This document shows positions 25,351 through 34,861 of a DNA stretch of 64,000 nt, in pieces (the stretch's first letter is position 1; each line of letters begins with the position of its first letter). This DNA comes from Sphingomonas sp. Root241 (GTDB lineage Bacteria; Pseudomonadota; Alphaproteobacteria; Sphingomonadales; Sphingomonadaceae). The stretch spans positions 863,776 to 927,775 of the forward strand of contig NZ_LMIV01000001.1 in assembly GCF_001428865.1 (NCBI RefSeq), read 5' to 3'. Both the position numbers and the translations under genes were made by a program. A model generated the notes under the pieces. It ran no database searches, had not been told where the DNA came from, and worked only from the letters and a program-made list of their open reading frames with translations.

Positions 25351-26574
25351 TTAAGATGCGGCAGCCCCGCGCAGCCTTTGCCGGCTTCCCCGTGCCAGGC
25401 TGCGCCACAACCACTCGAACGGCCCGAATCGGAAGCGCGCGAGCCACGGCTTCGACCAGAGCAGGATCATCGCCCAGATCGCGAGCACCACCGGATAGAG
25501 CTGCCAGCGCGACAGATGGCCGAACCAGCCGAGGCCATAGCCGTAGAACAAGGTGGTGCAGATCAGGCTGGTCAGCAGATAGTTGGTGAAGGCCATCCGC
25601 CCCGCCGCGGCGAGCCGTTCCGTCAGCACGCCGCCCGGCCTGGCGAGCAGCAGGATCAGGCATGCCCAGCCCGCGATCGTCGGCGGCCGCAGCGGCGCGG
25701 TGAGCGTCCAGCTGGCCAGCGCCACCGAGAACAGACTGAACTGCGCGAGGACGATGTAGACGGCGAGTGCCGCATAAGCGGGCAGGGCAATGCCCCAGCA
25801 GGCCCGCAGCCAGCGCCGGTAGCGCGCGCGGGGCCATTCGCCGCGCAGCATGCCGCTCTTCAACCCGGCCATGCCGAACAGCATGTAAGCCAGCGTCTCG
25901 GGCCCGTAGAACCACAGCATGGGCAGCGGCGTGGTGAGATGCTCGTCGAGCCGCGCGCGCAGGATTGCCGGATAATCGCCGCGAAACAGCGCGAGCTCGC
26001 GCGCGATCTCGGCCGGCGCCGGCATGCCCATCGTCTGATTGAGCGCAGCCAGATCGTGCCCTTGGTGCACTGCGATCGGCACTGCGGCGAAGAGCAGGAT
26101 GGAGAATCCGATCAGCAGCACGCCCAGCGCCAGCAGCCGCTCGGTCGGCAGCGCGCGCAGGCCGAAGGCGAGCATCCCGACCAACGCATAATGGGTGAGG
26201 ATGTCGCCGTGCCAGACCAGCCAGAGATGCGCGAGCCCGAATGCGAGCAGCCAGACCATCCGGCGGTAATGGACCGACGCGGCGCTCTCGCCGTTCGCCT
26301 CGGCACGCTCGATCACCAGCAGCATCGAGGCGCCGAACAGGAAAGAGAAGAGTCCGCGCATCTTCCCGTCGAACAGCACGAAATTGAGCGCCCAGGCGGC
26401 GAGATCCATGCCGTGCCAGCCGCCATAAGCGCGCGGGTTGAGATAGGCGGCCTCGGGCAACCCGAAGCTCACCATGTTGAGCAGCAATATGCCGAGCACC
26501 GCCACCCCGCGCACCACGTCGAGCGAGGCGAGGCGCGCCGCCGGCGCTTTCAGGCTGGTGGCGGGCAGGTCCAT
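25351..26574 (-). CDS. DUF418-family membrane protein
   Basis: 407-residue integral membrane protein with about nine to ten helices. The start ASLDVVRGVAVLGILLLNMVSFGLPEAAYLNP and the C-terminal FTNYLLTSLICTTLFYGYGLGWFG plus LGPFEWLWRSL-like end (FGPFEWLWRSLARG) are DUF418 hallmarks. The family is distantly related to acyltransferase-3 membrane proteins; function unknown. I used the ATG at 26574 (MDLPATSL). It is downstream of the nitroreductase gene with 10 bp between them. Confidence 0.85.
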   Translation of the reverse strand: MDLPATSLKAPAARLASLDVVRGVAVLGILLLNMVSFGLPEAAYLNPRAYGGWHGMDLAAWALNFVLFDGKMRGLFSFLFGASMLLVIERAEANGESAASVHYRRMVWLLAFGLAHLWLVWHGDILTHYALVGMLAFGLRALPTERLLALGVLLIGFSILLFAAVPIAVHQGHDLAALNQTMGMPAPAEIARELALFRGDYPAILRARLDEHLTTPLPMLWFYGPETLAYMLFGMAGLKSGMLRGEWPRARYRRWLRACWGIALPAYAALAVYIVLAQFSLFSVALASWTLTAPLRPPTIAGWACLILLLARPGGVLTERLAAAGRMAFTNYLLTSLICTTLFYGYGLGWFGHLSRWQLYPVVLAIWAMILLWSKPWLARFRFGPFEWLWRSLARGSRQRLRGAAAS

Positions 26575-26584
26575 GCGTGGACGG

Positions 26585-27259
26585 CTACAGCCAGGTCGCG
26601 AGCTGCTCCAGCGACTTCTTTTCGAGCGCATGCGCCGGAATCGTCGCGTCGGCGCCGGGATAGCCCGCCACGATCACCATCATCGGCTTCTCATGCTCCG
26701 GGCGGCGGCACACGCGATTGAGGAAGCGCATCGGGTTGGGGGTATGGACCAGGGTCGCGACCCCGGCTTGATGCAATGTCGCCAGGAGCAATCCGCAGGC
26801 GAGGCCGACGCTCTCGGTAACATAGTAATTCTGCTTCAGATTGTCCGGATCCAGCCCGCCGCGGCGCTGGCCGAAAGCGATGATCAGCCATGGCGCCGTC
26901 TCCAGGAACGGCTTTTCGGCACCCGTGCCGAGCGGCCACAACGCCTCGAGCCATTCGCTGCCCGCGCGGCCTTCGTAGAAGGCGCGCTCCTCTTCCTCGG
27001 CGGCGACTCGGATCGCACTCTTCGCTTCGGGCGAGGACACGATGCAGAAATGCCAGGGCTGGCGATTGGCGCCGTTGGGTGCCGATCCGGCGGTGACCAG
27101 CGCCGCCTCGATGATCTCGCGCGGTACCGGCTCCTCGCTGAACGCGCGGCAGCTGCGGCGCGTTCGCATGGTATCGCGGAACGCCCGCGCGCGTTCGATG
27201 CGTTCGGCGTCGTTCATTTGGGGATATGGCTGCCAGGGCAGCGCCTCTGGATCGGGCAT
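26585..27259 (-). CDS. Nitroreductase-family flavoprotein
   Basis: 224-residue FMN-dependent oxidoreductase. Family features: RTRRSCRAFSEEPVPREIIEAAL (FMN phosphate contact), GSAPNGANRQPWHFCIV (FMN ring contact), and GLACGLLLATLHQAGVATLVHTP. The branch with PNGANRQPWHF resembles BluB and iodotyrosine deiodinase, but the substrate is open. The ATG at 27259 was chosen over an in-frame TTG at 27277. Confidence 0.88.
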   Translation of the reverse strand: MPDPEALPWQPYPQMNDAERIERARAFRDTMRTRRSCRAFSEEPVPREIIEAALVTAGSAPNGANRQPWHFCIVSSPEAKSAIRVAAEEEERAFYEGRAGSEWLEALWPLGTGAEKPFLETAPWLIIAFGQRRGGLDPDNLKQNYYVTESVGLACGLLLATLHQAGVATLVHTPNPMRFLNRVCRRPEHEKPMMVIVAGYPGADATIPAHALEKKSLEQLATWL

Positions 27260-27296
27260 ATCCCGGATGGTGCACAATTGGGAAAGTAAAAGCGAG

Positions 27297-27728
27297 TCAG
27301 AGGTTATCCTGAGCGATGGCGGCGCGATTTTCCTTGCGAATCACGAGCTTGAGGCCGGACCATATGTCGTCCACCGCGCACACCTTGATATCGACCAGCC
27401 CCCTTGGCAGCGCGACCTCGCGGATCACGTCCTCGGTCACGTCGGTTTCGACCTTCGCCGCTTTCTTCGGCCAGGAGACCCAGATGAAGCCGTTCGGCGC
27501 CATCAGCGGCTGCAATGCGGCGAGCTCGTTTTCGAGCTTGCTGCGCTCGGTGACGAACAGATGCGCGTATTGGAGCCCGTCGGATGCGGTCGGCTGTTCC
27601 TCGACCTGAGCGGCCTCGGGATCGATCGCTGCGCGCACGCTTTCGGGCATGTTGTGGAACCAGCAGCGCATTCCGCGCTTGAGGCCCAATTTGTCGGCGA
27701 GCGGCGTATCTGAATAGCCTGCGGTCAT
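27297..27728 (-). CDS. DUF3052 family protein
   Basis: 143-residue cytoplasmic protein resembling DUF3052: TAGYSDTPLADKLGLKRGMRC at the start, then a Rossmann-like core with GFIWVSWPKKAAKVETDVTEDVIREVAL and VDIKVCAVDDIWSGLKLVIRK at the end. Family function is unknown. It sits between nitroreductase and purL on the same strand and probably has an independent promoter because a palindrome lies upstream. Confidence 0.8.
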   Translation of the reverse strand: MTAGYSDTPLADKLGLKRGMRCWFHNMPESVRAAIDPEAAQVEEQPTASDGLQYAHLFVTERSKLENELAALQPLMAPNGFIWVSWPKKAAKVETDVTEDVIREVALPRGLVDIKVCAVDDIWSGLKLVIRKENRAAIAQDNL

Positions 27729-27800
27729 GGGCGTGCCCTCCGCGCCGGAGCTTAGTCGCAATCGCGGAAGAGGGAAGGGGGCGCGAGGCTGCACCACTTC

Positions 27801-27907
27801 CGTCACCCCCGCGAAAGCGGGGGCCCATCTCCCGAGCGAGCGGCAAAATGCACCGGTGCGCTCGTGGAAACTGTCGGAGATGGGCCCCCGCTTTCGCGGG
27901 GGTGACG
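27801..27907. repeat. Intergenic palindrome, family B, copy 2
   Basis: Arms CGTCACCCCCGCGAAAGCGG and CCGCTTTCGCGGGGGTGACG. The interior is the same as in copy 1 but in the opposite orientation (GCGGCAAAATGCACCGGTGC here, GCACCGGTGCATTTTGCCGC there), so the middle has inverted relative to the symmetric arms or the whole unit was inserted in reverse. It lies between purL and the DUF3052 gene. Confidence 0.85.
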
Positions 27908-27928
27908 TGGTTTTTGGAGACCCCGACG

Positions 27929-30148
27929 TCAAGCGAGCGCGGCGTCTTCGCCCATCAATGCCGGGAAGAAGCCTTCGTGCGCCGCGCGGAGATCGGCCAG
28001 CGATACCGTCCAGTCGCCTTCGTCGAGTTCGAAGATCAGGCGATCCTTGATCGTCCGGCCGAGGTGATCGGCGGGGACATCGGCCTTGTGCGCGGCGACC
28101 ATGAAGTCGGCGAGGCACGAATCGCAGACCGTGACGACATAGAGCCCCTGGTCCTCGCCGAACAGCGAGCCGGCGATGCCGAAGGGCTGGGGCTCGTTGA
28201 CCAGCGCACCGATCCCTGAGGCGAGCGCCATCTCGGCGACCGTCACGGCGAGCCCGCCGTCGGAGACGTCGTGGCACGCGGTGATCGCGCCCTTGGCGAT
28301 CTGTTCGCGGATGAAGTCGCCGGTGCGGCGCTCGGCGGCGAGATCGACCGGCGGCGGGGGACCGTCCTCACGGCCATGCAATTCGCGCAGCCAGATCGAC
28401 TGGCCGAGATCGCCGCCGCGCTCACCGATCGTGAGAATCGTGTCGCCGACGCCCTTGAAGCCGATCGTGCAGCTCTTCGCATAGTCCTGGAGCAGCCCGA
28501 GCCCGCCGATCGCGGGCGTGGGGAGGATCGCCGATCCACCGCCGGTCGCCTTGCTCTCGTTGTAGAGCGAGACATTGCCCGACACGATCGGGAAGTCGAG
28601 TGCGACGCACGCCTCCGACATCCCTTCGAGGCAGCCGACGATCTGGCCCATGATTTCGGGGCGCTGGGGGTTGGCGAAGTTGAGGCAGTTGGTGACCGCG
28701 AGCGGCGTCGCACCGACCGAAGTGAGGTTGCGCCAAGCCTCGGCGACTGCCTGGCGCCCGCCCTCGACCGGATCGGCGAAGCAGTAACGCGGGGTGCAAT
28801 CGGTGGTGATCGCGAGGCCCTTTTGCGTGCCGTGGACACGGACCACCGCGGCATCGCCGCCCGGGCGCTGGACGGTGTCGGCGCCGACCATGTGGTCATA
28901 CTGTTCCCAGATCCAGCGGCGGCTGGCGATGTCCGGCGATCCCATCAGCTTGAGGAGATCGGCGGCGGGATCCTGGCTTTCGGGCACATCGGCCAGCGGC
29001 GCCGGCTTGGGAGTCGGCACGTGCGGGCGATCGTAGAGCGGCGCTTCGTCGGCGAGGGGGGCGAGCGGGATATCGGCGACGACGTCGCCCTTCCATTTGA
29101 GCACCATCCGGCCGGTATCGGTGACATGGCCGATCACCGCGAAATCCAATTCCCACTTCTCGAAGATCGCCTTGGTGAAATCCTCGCGGCCGGGCTTGAG
29201 CACCATGAGCATCCGCTCCTGGCTCTCGCTCAGCATCATCTCGTACGGCGTCATGCCGGTCTCGCGCTGGGGGACATCGTCCATGATCAGCTCGATGCCG
29301 ACGCCGCCCTTGCTCGCCATCTCGACCGAGGACGAAGTGAGGCCCGCGGCGCCCATATCCTGGATCGCGACGATCGCGTCCGATGCCATCAGCTCGAGAC
29401 AGGCCTCGATCAGGAGCTTCTCGGTGAAGGGGTCGCCGACCTGGACGGTGGGGCGCTTTTCCTCCGAATCCTCGCCGAAGTCCGCCGAGGCCATCGTCGC
29501 GCCGTGGATGCCGTCGCGGCCGGTCTTCGAGCCGACATAGACGATCGAATTGCCGATGCCCGAGGCGGCGGAATAGAAGATCTTGTCCGTATCGGCGACG
29601 CCGACGGTCATTGCATTGACCAGGATGTTGCCGTCATAGGCCGGGTGGAAGTTCACTTCGCCGCCGACGGTCGGCACGCCGACGCAATTGCCATAGCCGC
29701 CGATACCGTGGACCACGCCGGCGATCAGGTGGCGCATCTTCGGGTGATCGGGCCGGCCGAAGCGGAGTGCATTCATGTTCGCCACCGGCCGCGCGCCCAT
29801 CGTGAACACGTCGCGGAGGATGCCGCCGACGCCCGTCGCCGCACCCTGATAGGGCTCGATGTAGCTCGGGTGGTTGTGGCTCTCCATCTTGAAGATCGCC
29901 GCCTGGCCGTCGCCGATATCGACCACGCCGGCATTCTCGCCGGGGCCGCAGATCACTTGCGGGCCGGTGGTGGGGAGCTTCTTCAGATGGATGCGCGAGG
30001 ATTTGTAGCTGCAATGCTCGGACCACATCACGCTGAAGATGCCGAGCTCGGTCAGGTTGGGCTCGCGCCCCATCGCGTGCAGGACGCGCTCATATTCCTC
30101 GGGCGAAAGGCCATGCTCGGCGACGATTTCGGGCGTGATCTGATTCAT
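27929..30148 (-). CDS. purL: Phosphoribosylformylglycinamidine synthase subunit PurL
   Basis: ATP-dependent synthase subunit of the fourth step of purine biosynthesis; 739 residues, the small-type PurL that works with PurQ and PurS. Landmarks are [12 protein letters not shown] near residue 45 (active-site His), [47 protein letters not shown], and in the second half [18 protein letters not shown] and [18 protein letters not shown]. purQ and purS are not in the window. Confidence 0.97.
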   Translation of the reverse strand: MNQITPEIVAEHGLSPEEYERVLHAMGREPNLTELGIFSVMWSEHCSYKSSRIHLKKLPTTGPQVICGPGENAGVVDIGDGQAAIFKMESHNHPSYIEPYQGAATGVGGILRDVFTMGARPVANMNALRFGRPDHPKMRHLIAGVVHGIGGYGNCVGVPTVGGEVNFHPAYDGNILVNAMTVGVADTDKIFYSAASGIGNSIVYVGSKTGRDGIHGATMASADFGEDSEEKRPTVQVGDPFTEKLLIEACLELMASDAIVAIQDMGAAGLTSSSVEMASKGGVGIELIMDDVPQRETGMTPYEMMLSESQERMLMVLKPGREDFTKAIFEKWELDFAVIGHVTDTGRMVLKWKGDVVADIPLAPLADEAPLYDRPHVPTPKPAPLADVPESQDPAADLLKLMGSPDIASRRWIWEQYDHMVGADTVQRPGGDAAVVRVHGTQKGLAITTDCTPRYCFADPVEGGRQAVAEAWRNLTSVGATPLAVTNCLNFANPQRPEIMGQIVGCLEGMSEACVALDFPIVSGNVSLYNESKATGGGSAILPTPAIGGLGLLQDYAKSCTIGFKGVGDTILTIGERGGDLGQSIWLRELHGREDGPPPPVDLAAERRTGDFIREQIAKGAITACHDVSDGGLAVTVAEMALASGIGALVNEPQPFGIAGSLFGEDQGLYVVTVCDSCLADFMVAAHKADVPADHLGRTIKDRLIFELDEGDWTVSLADLRAAHEGFFPALMGEDAALA

Positions 30149-30252
30149 GCGTCAGCCCTTAGCGGCGCTCCCTTGGTTCGTCACCCCGCTTGCGTGGCCC
30201 CGGATCTTGCCGGGGTAAGGGCTGGTTAAACCAACGGCGGTAACTGGAAGCG

Positions 30253-30660
30253 ATGTTGTTGCGGCCACATTGGATCGAGCGGTTCGAGGCACGCGGGACC
30301 GTGCCGGGCGGCGACATGCCCGAACTCGAACGACCGGCCGGCACTTGGCAATGCGATCTCTCGAACGATGCGTTGACCTGGTCCACGCCCGTCTTCGAGC
30401 TGTTCGGCATCCCCCGCGGCATCCGGGTCGACCGCCGCGATATCGTCGAGATGTACACGCGGGAATCGCGCGCGTTGCTCGATCGGCTCCGGAGCGAGGC
30501 GATCGCGCATTGCAGTGCCTTCACCTTCGAGGCGCAGATCCGCAGGCCGGACGGCGCGCTGCGCTGGATGCGCGTGAGTGCCGACGTGGTTTGCCGGAGC
30601 GGCCGGGCAACTTATCTCTACGGGACCAAGCAGGACATCACTGACGAGATCGATGGCTGA
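30253..30660 (+). CDS. PAS-domain protein
   Basis: 135-residue protein consisting of a single PAS fold (PAS_3 type): GTWQCDLSNDALTWSTPVFELFGIP at the start and FEAQIRRPDGALRWMRVSADV...YLYGTKQDITDEI at the end, which is the usual PAS/PAC junction. No kinase, GGDEF or DNA-binding part follows. It may be a stand-alone sensor or the input half of a lost kinase. It ends 19 bp before the convergent arsC. Confidence 0.8.
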   Translation: MLLRPHWIERFEARGTVPGGDMPELERPAGTWQCDLSNDALTWSTPVFELFGIPRGIRVDRRDIVEMYTRESRALLDRLRSEAIAHCSAFTFEAQIRRPDGALRWMRVSADVVCRSGRATYLYGTKQDITDEIDG

Positions 30661-30678
30661 TTTCTGTCCGGGGAAGCG

Positions 30679-31017
30679 TCAGAGTATCTCGCGCACCGTC
30701 TCCGGCGGGCGCCCCAGCCGCACGCCCTTCTCCGTCACCACCAGCGGCCGCTCGATCAGGATCGGATTCGCCGCCATCGCGTCGAGGATCGTGTCGTCGT
30801 CGGCGCCCTCGAGCGGCTTGGCGGCATCCTCGGCGATGCGCAGCCCTTCACGCGCAGTCATGCCCGCCCGGACATAGAGCCGCGCCAGTTCGTCGCGCGA
30901 GGGCGGCGTCTTGAGATATTCGACGATCTCGACCTCGATGCCCGGCGTGTCGTTCAAGATCGCCAGCGTCTCGCGCGACTTCGAGCAGCGCGGATTATGG
31001 TAGATCGTGGCCTTCAT
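30679..31017 (-). CDS. arsC: Arsenate reductase (glutaredoxin type)
   Basis: 112-residue ArsC: reduces arsenate to arsenite with glutathione/glutaredoxin. The active-site Cys is in IYHNPRCSKSRETLAIL, and the arginines of PILIERPLVVTEKG bind the oxyanion. No arsR, arsB or acr3 is next to it, so it is an orphan copy. Confidence 0.93.
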   Translation of the reverse strand: MKATIYHNPRCSKSRETLAILNDTPGIEVEIVEYLKTPPSRDELARLYVRAGMTAREGLRIAEDAAKPLEGADDDTILDAMAANPILIERPLVVTEKGVRLGRPPETVREIL

Positions 31018-31025
31018 TCACCCAT

Positions 31026-31122
31026 CCGTTCGTCCCCGGACTGGATCCGGGGTTGTCGAAGCACGGAATTGCTCGACCTGAGCCAGGGAAAGTCGCCCTT
31101 CGACAAGCTCAGGGCGAACGGG
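31026..31122. repeat. Intergenic palindrome, family E, copy 1 (decayed left arm)
   Basis: The right arm CTTCGACAAGCTCAGGGCGAACG is intact; the left arm (CCGTTCGTCCCCGGACTGG... TTGTCGAAGC) has diverged. It lies between arsC and the 3' end of accC. Confidence 0.65.
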
Positions 31123-31125
31123 TGG

Positions 31126-32481
31126 CTATTGCGCGTCCTGCTTCGCCAGCCACTCTTCGAGCCATTTGATCGTGTACGCGCCCTGCTGGAACTCGGGATC
31201 GTCGAGCAAGGCCTGGTGCAAGGGAATCGTCGTCTTCATTCCCTCGATCACGAACTCCTCCAGCGCGCGGCGCAGCCGCATCAGGCAGCGCTCGCGGGTC
31301 GAGCCATAGACGATCAGCTTGGCGATCATGCTGTCGTAGTACGGCGGCACCCGGTAGCCGGTGTAGAGCCCGCTATCGACGCGGACGTGCATGCCGCCGG
31401 GTGCGTGGAACTGCTTCACCGTCCCCGGCGAGGGCGCGAAGGTCCGCGGATCCTCGGCGTTGATCCGGCATTCGATGGCATGGCCGTGGAACTGGATATT
31501 CTCCTGCGTGCACGACAGCCCATGCCCTTCGGCGACGCGGATCTGCTCGCGGACGAGATCGAGGCCGGTGATCATCTCGGTCACCGGATGCTCGACCTGC
31601 AGGCGGGTGTTCATCTCGATGAAGTAGAACTCGCCATTCTCCCACAGGAACTCGATCGTCCCCGCGCCGCGATAGCCCATATCGGCCATCGCCTTGGCGC
31701 AGATCCCGCCGATCCGCTCGCGATCGGCTTGGCCGAGCACGGGGGAGGGGGCTTCCTCCAGCACCTTCTGGTGGCGGCGCTGGAGCGAGCAATCGCGCTC
31801 GCCCAAATGGACGGCATTGCCGTTGCCGTCACCGAACACCTGGATCTCGATATGGCGCGGATTGCCGAGATATTTCTCGAGATAGACGGTGGCGTCGCCG
31901 AACGCGGCCTTCGCCTCGCTGCCGGCCTGCTGCATCAAGGTCTCGAGCTGGTCCTCGGACGTGCACACCTTCATGCCGCGCCCGCCGCCGCCGGAAGCCG
32001 CCTTGATGATCACCGGATAGCCGGCCTTCGCCGCGATCGCCTTCGCCTCGGCGAGGTCGCTGATCGCGCCGTCCGACCCAGGGACGAGAGGCAGGCCGAG
32101 CGCGCCCGCGGTGCGCTTGGCCTCGATCTTGTCGCCCATCGTGCGGATATGCTCGGGCTTGGGCCCGACGAAGATGATCCCGTGCGCCTCCACGATCTCG
32201 GCGAACTGGGCGTTCTCCGAGAGGAAGCCGTAGCCCGGGTGGATCGCATCGGCGCCCGAGATCTCGGCAGCGCTGATGATGTTGGGGATGTTGAGATAGC
32301 TCTCGGTCGCGCTCGGCGGCCCGATGCAGATCGCCTCGTCCGCCAGCCGCACGTGCATCGCGTCGCTGTCCGCGGTCGAGTGCACCGCGACGGTTTTGAT
32401 CCCCATCTCGTGGCAGGCACGGTGGATGCGGAGCGCGATCTCGCCGCGATTGGCGATGAGGAGTTTCTTGATCTCAGGCAT
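31126..32481 (-). CDS. accC: Acetyl-CoA carboxylase, biotin carboxylase subunit
   Basis: Carboxylates biotin on AccB using ATP and bicarbonate, the first step of fatty-acid synthesis; 451 residues. Landmarks: [14 protein letters not shown] at the start, [26 protein letters not shown] (ATP loop), [46 protein letters not shown] and [17 protein letters not shown]. It is last in aroQ-accB-accC, with a family E palindrome between it and accB. Confidence 0.98.
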   Translation of the reverse strand: MPEIKKLLIANRGEIALRIHRACHEMGIKTVAVHSTADSDAMHVRLADEAICIGPPSATESYLNIPNIISAAEISGADAIHPGYGFLSENAQFAEIVEAHGIIFVGPKPEHIRTMGDKIEAKRTAGALGLPLVPGSDGAISDLAEAKAIAAKAGYPVIIKAASGGGGRGMKVCTSEDQLETLMQQAGSEAKAAFGDATVYLEKYLGNPRHIEIQVFGDGNGNAVHLGERDCSLQRRHQKVLEEAPSPVLGQADRERIGGICAKAMADMGYRGAGTIEFLWENGEFYFIEMNTRLQVEHPVTEMITGLDLVREQIRVAEGHGLSCTQENIQFHGHAIECRINAEDPRTFAPSPGTVKQFHAPGGMHVRVDSGLYTGYRVPPYYDSMIAKLIVYGSTRERCLMRLRRALEEFVIEGMKTTIPLHQALLDDPEFQQGAYTIKWLEEWLAKQDAQ

Positions 32482-32501
32482 TTTGCGGCTTCCGAACCCT
32501 A

Positions 32502-32584
32502 CCGTTCGCCCTGAGCTTGTCGAAGGGCTGCTTTTCTATAGTCCCGAAGAAGAACGGTGCTTCGACAAGCTCAGCACGAACGGG
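32502..32584. repeat. Intergenic palindrome, family E, copy 2
   Basis: Arms CCGTTCGCCCTGAGCTTGTC (continuing GAAGG) and GCTTCGACAAGCTCAGCACG (continuing AACGG) enclose about 30 bp. It sits within the accB-accC operon, so it would be transcribed as a hairpin between the two reading frames. Confidence 0.85.
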
Positions 32585-32595
32585 GGTTTGGGCGG

Positions 32596-33075
32596 TCATT
32601 CCACCACGACGAGCGGCTGGTCGAACTCGACCGGCTGGCCGTTCTCGATCAGGATCGCCTTGACCGTGCCGGCGGCGGGCGCCTGGATCGGGTTCATCAC
32701 CTTCATCGCCTCGATGATCAGCAGCGTATCGCCCGCGGCCACCTTGTCGCCCACCGATACGAACACCTTCGCCTCGGGATTGGGCTTCAGATAGGCCGTG
32801 CCGACCATCGGCGACTTGACTGCGTTCGCCGCGGCGGCGGGCGCAGGCGCCCCGGCTTCGGCGGCGGCAGGCGCGGCGACGGGCGCCGGTGCGGCCGCCG
32901 CGGGCGCGGCATATTGCGCTGCCGGTGCGGCGGTCACGGTGCGCGCGACGCGCACGCGACGTTCTCCGTCCTCGACTTCGATTTCGGTAAGCTGCGTCTC
33001 GTCGAGCACGGCGGCGAGCTGGCGGACCAGCTCGATATCGACGTGCATCGCCCCTTGTTTCTTATCTTCGGCCAT
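32596..33075 (-). CDS. accB: Acetyl-CoA carboxylase biotin carboxyl carrier protein
   Basis: 159-residue carrier with biotin attached to the Lys of EAMKVMN near residue 125. The N-terminal helical part ([28 protein letters not shown]) is followed by a long Ala/Pro-rich flexible linker (about 50-85) and the biotinyl domain. It is 35 bp downstream of aroQ and upstream of accC, the common aroQ-accB-accC order. Confidence 0.97.
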   Translation of the reverse strand: MAEDKKQGAMHVDIELVRQLAAVLDETQLTEIEVEDGERRVRVARTVTAAPAAQYAAPAAAAPAPVAAPAAAEAGAPAPAAAANAVKSPMVGTAYLKPNPEAKVFVSVGDKVAAGDTLLIIEAMKVMNPIQAPAAGTVKAILIENGQPVEFDQPLVVVE

Positions 33076-33110
33076 TGCGACCCTTTATCCGATGAAAGCG
33101 CGCGCTCATG

Positions 33111-33545
33111 TCAGAGACGCGCCGCGGCTTCAAGCGCGAGCATGTACGACAGCGCTCCGAAACCGGCGATGGTTCCGCGCGCGGCACGGCCGACGAAGCT
33201 TTCGTGCCTGAACTCTTCGCGCGTGAGCGGGTTGGAAATATGCACTTCGATCACGGGCGTCTTGATCGACCGTATCGCGTCGTAAAGCGCCAGGCTGGTG
33301 TGGGTGAGCGCCCCGGCATTGAGCAGCACGGCCTTCGCGCCCCGGGCCTGCGCCTCATGCAGCCAGTCGATGAGGTGCCCCTCATGATTCGACTGGCGCA
33401 GGTCGATGTCGAGATCGAGCTCTTTCGCCCGATCCTCCATCCGGCCCGCAATGTCGTCCAGCGTGTCCGAGCCGTAGATCTCCGGCTCGCGCAGCCCCAG
33501 CAGATTGAGGTTGGGACCGTTGAGGACGTAGATCGTATCGGCCAA
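33111..33545 (-). CDS. aroQ: Type II 3-dehydroquinate dehydratase
   Basis: Shikimate-pathway enzyme, 144 residues, dodecameric type II. Landmarks: VLNGPNLNLLGLREPEIYG with the catalytic Tyr, RQSNHEGHLIDWLHEA, LNAGALTHTSLALYDAI and EVHISNPLTREEFRHESF with the catalytic His. The start is TTG, with AAAGG nine bases upstream. First gene of aroQ-accB-accC. Confidence 0.96.
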   Translation of the reverse strand: MADTIYVLNGPNLNLLGLREPEIYGSDTLDDIAGRMEDRAKELDLDIDLRQSNHEGHLIDWLHEAQARGAKAVLLNAGALTHTSLALYDAIRSIKTPVIEVHISNPLTREEFRHESFVGRAARGTIAGFGALSYMLALEAAARL

Positions 33546-33628
33546 GCCGGTGCCTTTCGGTTGCGGGCGTCTGCATCGCCTCTATATGACGCAACGTCAG
33601 CGATCAAATCGGGCGCTTCGTCCCATTC

Positions 33629-33722
33629 CCGTTCGCCCTGAGCTTGTCGAAGGGCTGCACTTCTCCCCGTCCACCCGGACGCGAAGAAAGAACAGGGCTT
33701 CGACAAGCTCAGCCCGAACGGA
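33629..33722. repeat. Intergenic palindrome, family E, copy 3
   Basis: Arms CCGTTCGCCCTGAGCTTGTC (GAAGGGCT) and GCTTCGACAAGCTCAGCCCG (AACGG) enclose about 45 bp. The right end runs into GGAGG, which is the ribosome-binding site of thiSG, so a folded stem could sit directly against the initiation region. It lies between divergent aroQ and thiSG. Confidence 0.85.
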
Positions 33723-33733
33723 GGTTTAAGCGC

Positions 33734-34738
33734 GTGCACACCGACGGTACCGTCAGCATAGTCGTCAATGGCGAGCACAAGCGCGTCACCGCCGGCCTCA
33801 CCATCATCCAGCTCGCCGAGCAGCTCGGGCTGGTGCCCGAGAAGATCGCAGTCGAGCGCAATCTCGAAGTGGTGCCGCGCTCGACCTTGGGTGAAGTGCT
33901 GGTCAAGGACGGCGACGAGCTCGAGATCGTCCACTTCGTTGGCGGCGGCGATCATGCCCGCCCGATCGACGAGGACACGTGGAGCGTGGCCGGCAAGACC
34001 TTCCGCTCGCGGCTGATCGTCGGCACCGGCAAGTACAAGGATTTCGAGCAGAATGCCGCCGCGGTCGCGGCATCGGGCGCCGAGATCGTCACGGTGGCGG
34101 TGCGCCGGGTGAACGTGTCCGATCCGAACGCGCCGATGCTCACCGACTATATCGATCCGAAGAAGATCACCTACCTCCCCAACACCGCCGGCTGCTTCGA
34201 CGCCGAGAGCGCGATCCGCACGCTGCGGCTGGCGCGCGAAGCCGGCGGCTGGGAGCTGGTGAAGCTCGAGGTGCTCGGCGAGGCGCGCACGCTCTATCCC
34301 GACATGGTCGAGACGCTGCGCGCAACCGAAGTGCTGGCCAAGGAAGGCTTCAAGCCGATGGTCTATTGCGTCGACGATCCGATCGCGGCGAAGCGGCTGG
34401 AGGATGTGGGCGCAGTCGCGATCATGCCCCTGGGCGCGCCGATCGGCTCGGGGCTCGGCATTCAGAACCAGGTGACGATCCGGCTGATCGTGGAGGGCGC
34501 CAAGGTGCCGGTTTTGGTCGACGCCGGCGTCGGCTCGGCGAGTGACGCGGCAGTGGCGATGGAACTCGGCTGCGACGGCGTGCTGATGAACACCGCGATC
34601 GCCGAGGCGAAGGACCCCGTTATGATGGCCGCGGCGATGAAGGCGGCGGTCGAGGCGGGACGGTTGTCGTACCGCGCGGGGCGGATGGCGAAGCGGCGGT
34701 ACGCCGACCCGTCGAGTCCGCTGGCAGGGCTGATCTAA
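33734..34738 (+). CDS. thiG: ThiS-ThiG fusion (sulfur carrier / thiazole synthase)
   Basis: 334-residue fusion of the sulfur carrier ThiS (about 1-68) and thiazole synthase ThiG (about 75-334). ThiS shows [23 protein letters not shown] and [13 protein letters not shown], and its Gly-Gly end is kept as FVGGGDHAR, running straight into ThiG. ThiG shows the Schiff-base Lys region ([17 protein letters not shown]) and [38 protein letters not shown]. The GTG at 33734 has GGAGG nine bases upstream. It makes the thiazole phosphate of thiamine. No TPP riboswitch is evident upstream. Confidence 0.95.
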   Translation: MHTDGTVSIVVNGEHKRVTAGLTIIQLAEQLGLVPEKIAVERNLEVVPRSTLGEVLVKDGDELEIVHFVGGGDHARPIDEDTWSVAGKTFRSRLIVGTGKYKDFEQNAAAVAASGAEIVTVAVRRVNVSDPNAPMLTDYIDPKKITYLPNTAGCFDAESAIRTLRLAREAGGWELVKLEVLGEARTLYPDMVETLRATEVLAKEGFKPMVYCVDDPIAAKRLEDVGAVAIMPLGAPIGSGLGIQNQVTIRLIVEGAKVPVLVDAGVGSASDAAVAMELGCDGVLMNTAIAEAKDPVMMAAAMKAAVEAGRLSYRAGRMAKRRYADPSSPLAGLI

Positions 34739-34798
34739 CGCGGCATCCGGCTTGCAAAGCGGCCGGCCGCTAACGCCCCAGTAGCGGACGCTCTTATA

Positions 34799-34843
34799 GC
34801 CCTCTCCCGCTTTCGCGGGAGAGGGTTGGGTGAGGGTCTTCTT
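34799..34843 (+). repeat. Left arm of 45-bp inverted repeat around DUF559 gene (family F)
   Basis: This 45-bp arm is an exact inverted copy of 35227-35271. It contains its own hairpin, CCCTCTCCCGCTTTCGCGGG (continuing AGAGGG), followed by TTGGGTGAGGGTCTTCTT. It ends 18 bp before the ATG of the enclosed gene. Confidence 0.95.
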
Positions 34844-34861
34844 TCTTCTATTTCTTGCGGC

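Noticed and set aside
33546..33733. TPP riboswitch ahead of thiSG
   Set aside because: No CTGAGA or matching distal thi-box element is visible; the gap is filled by a family E palindrome.
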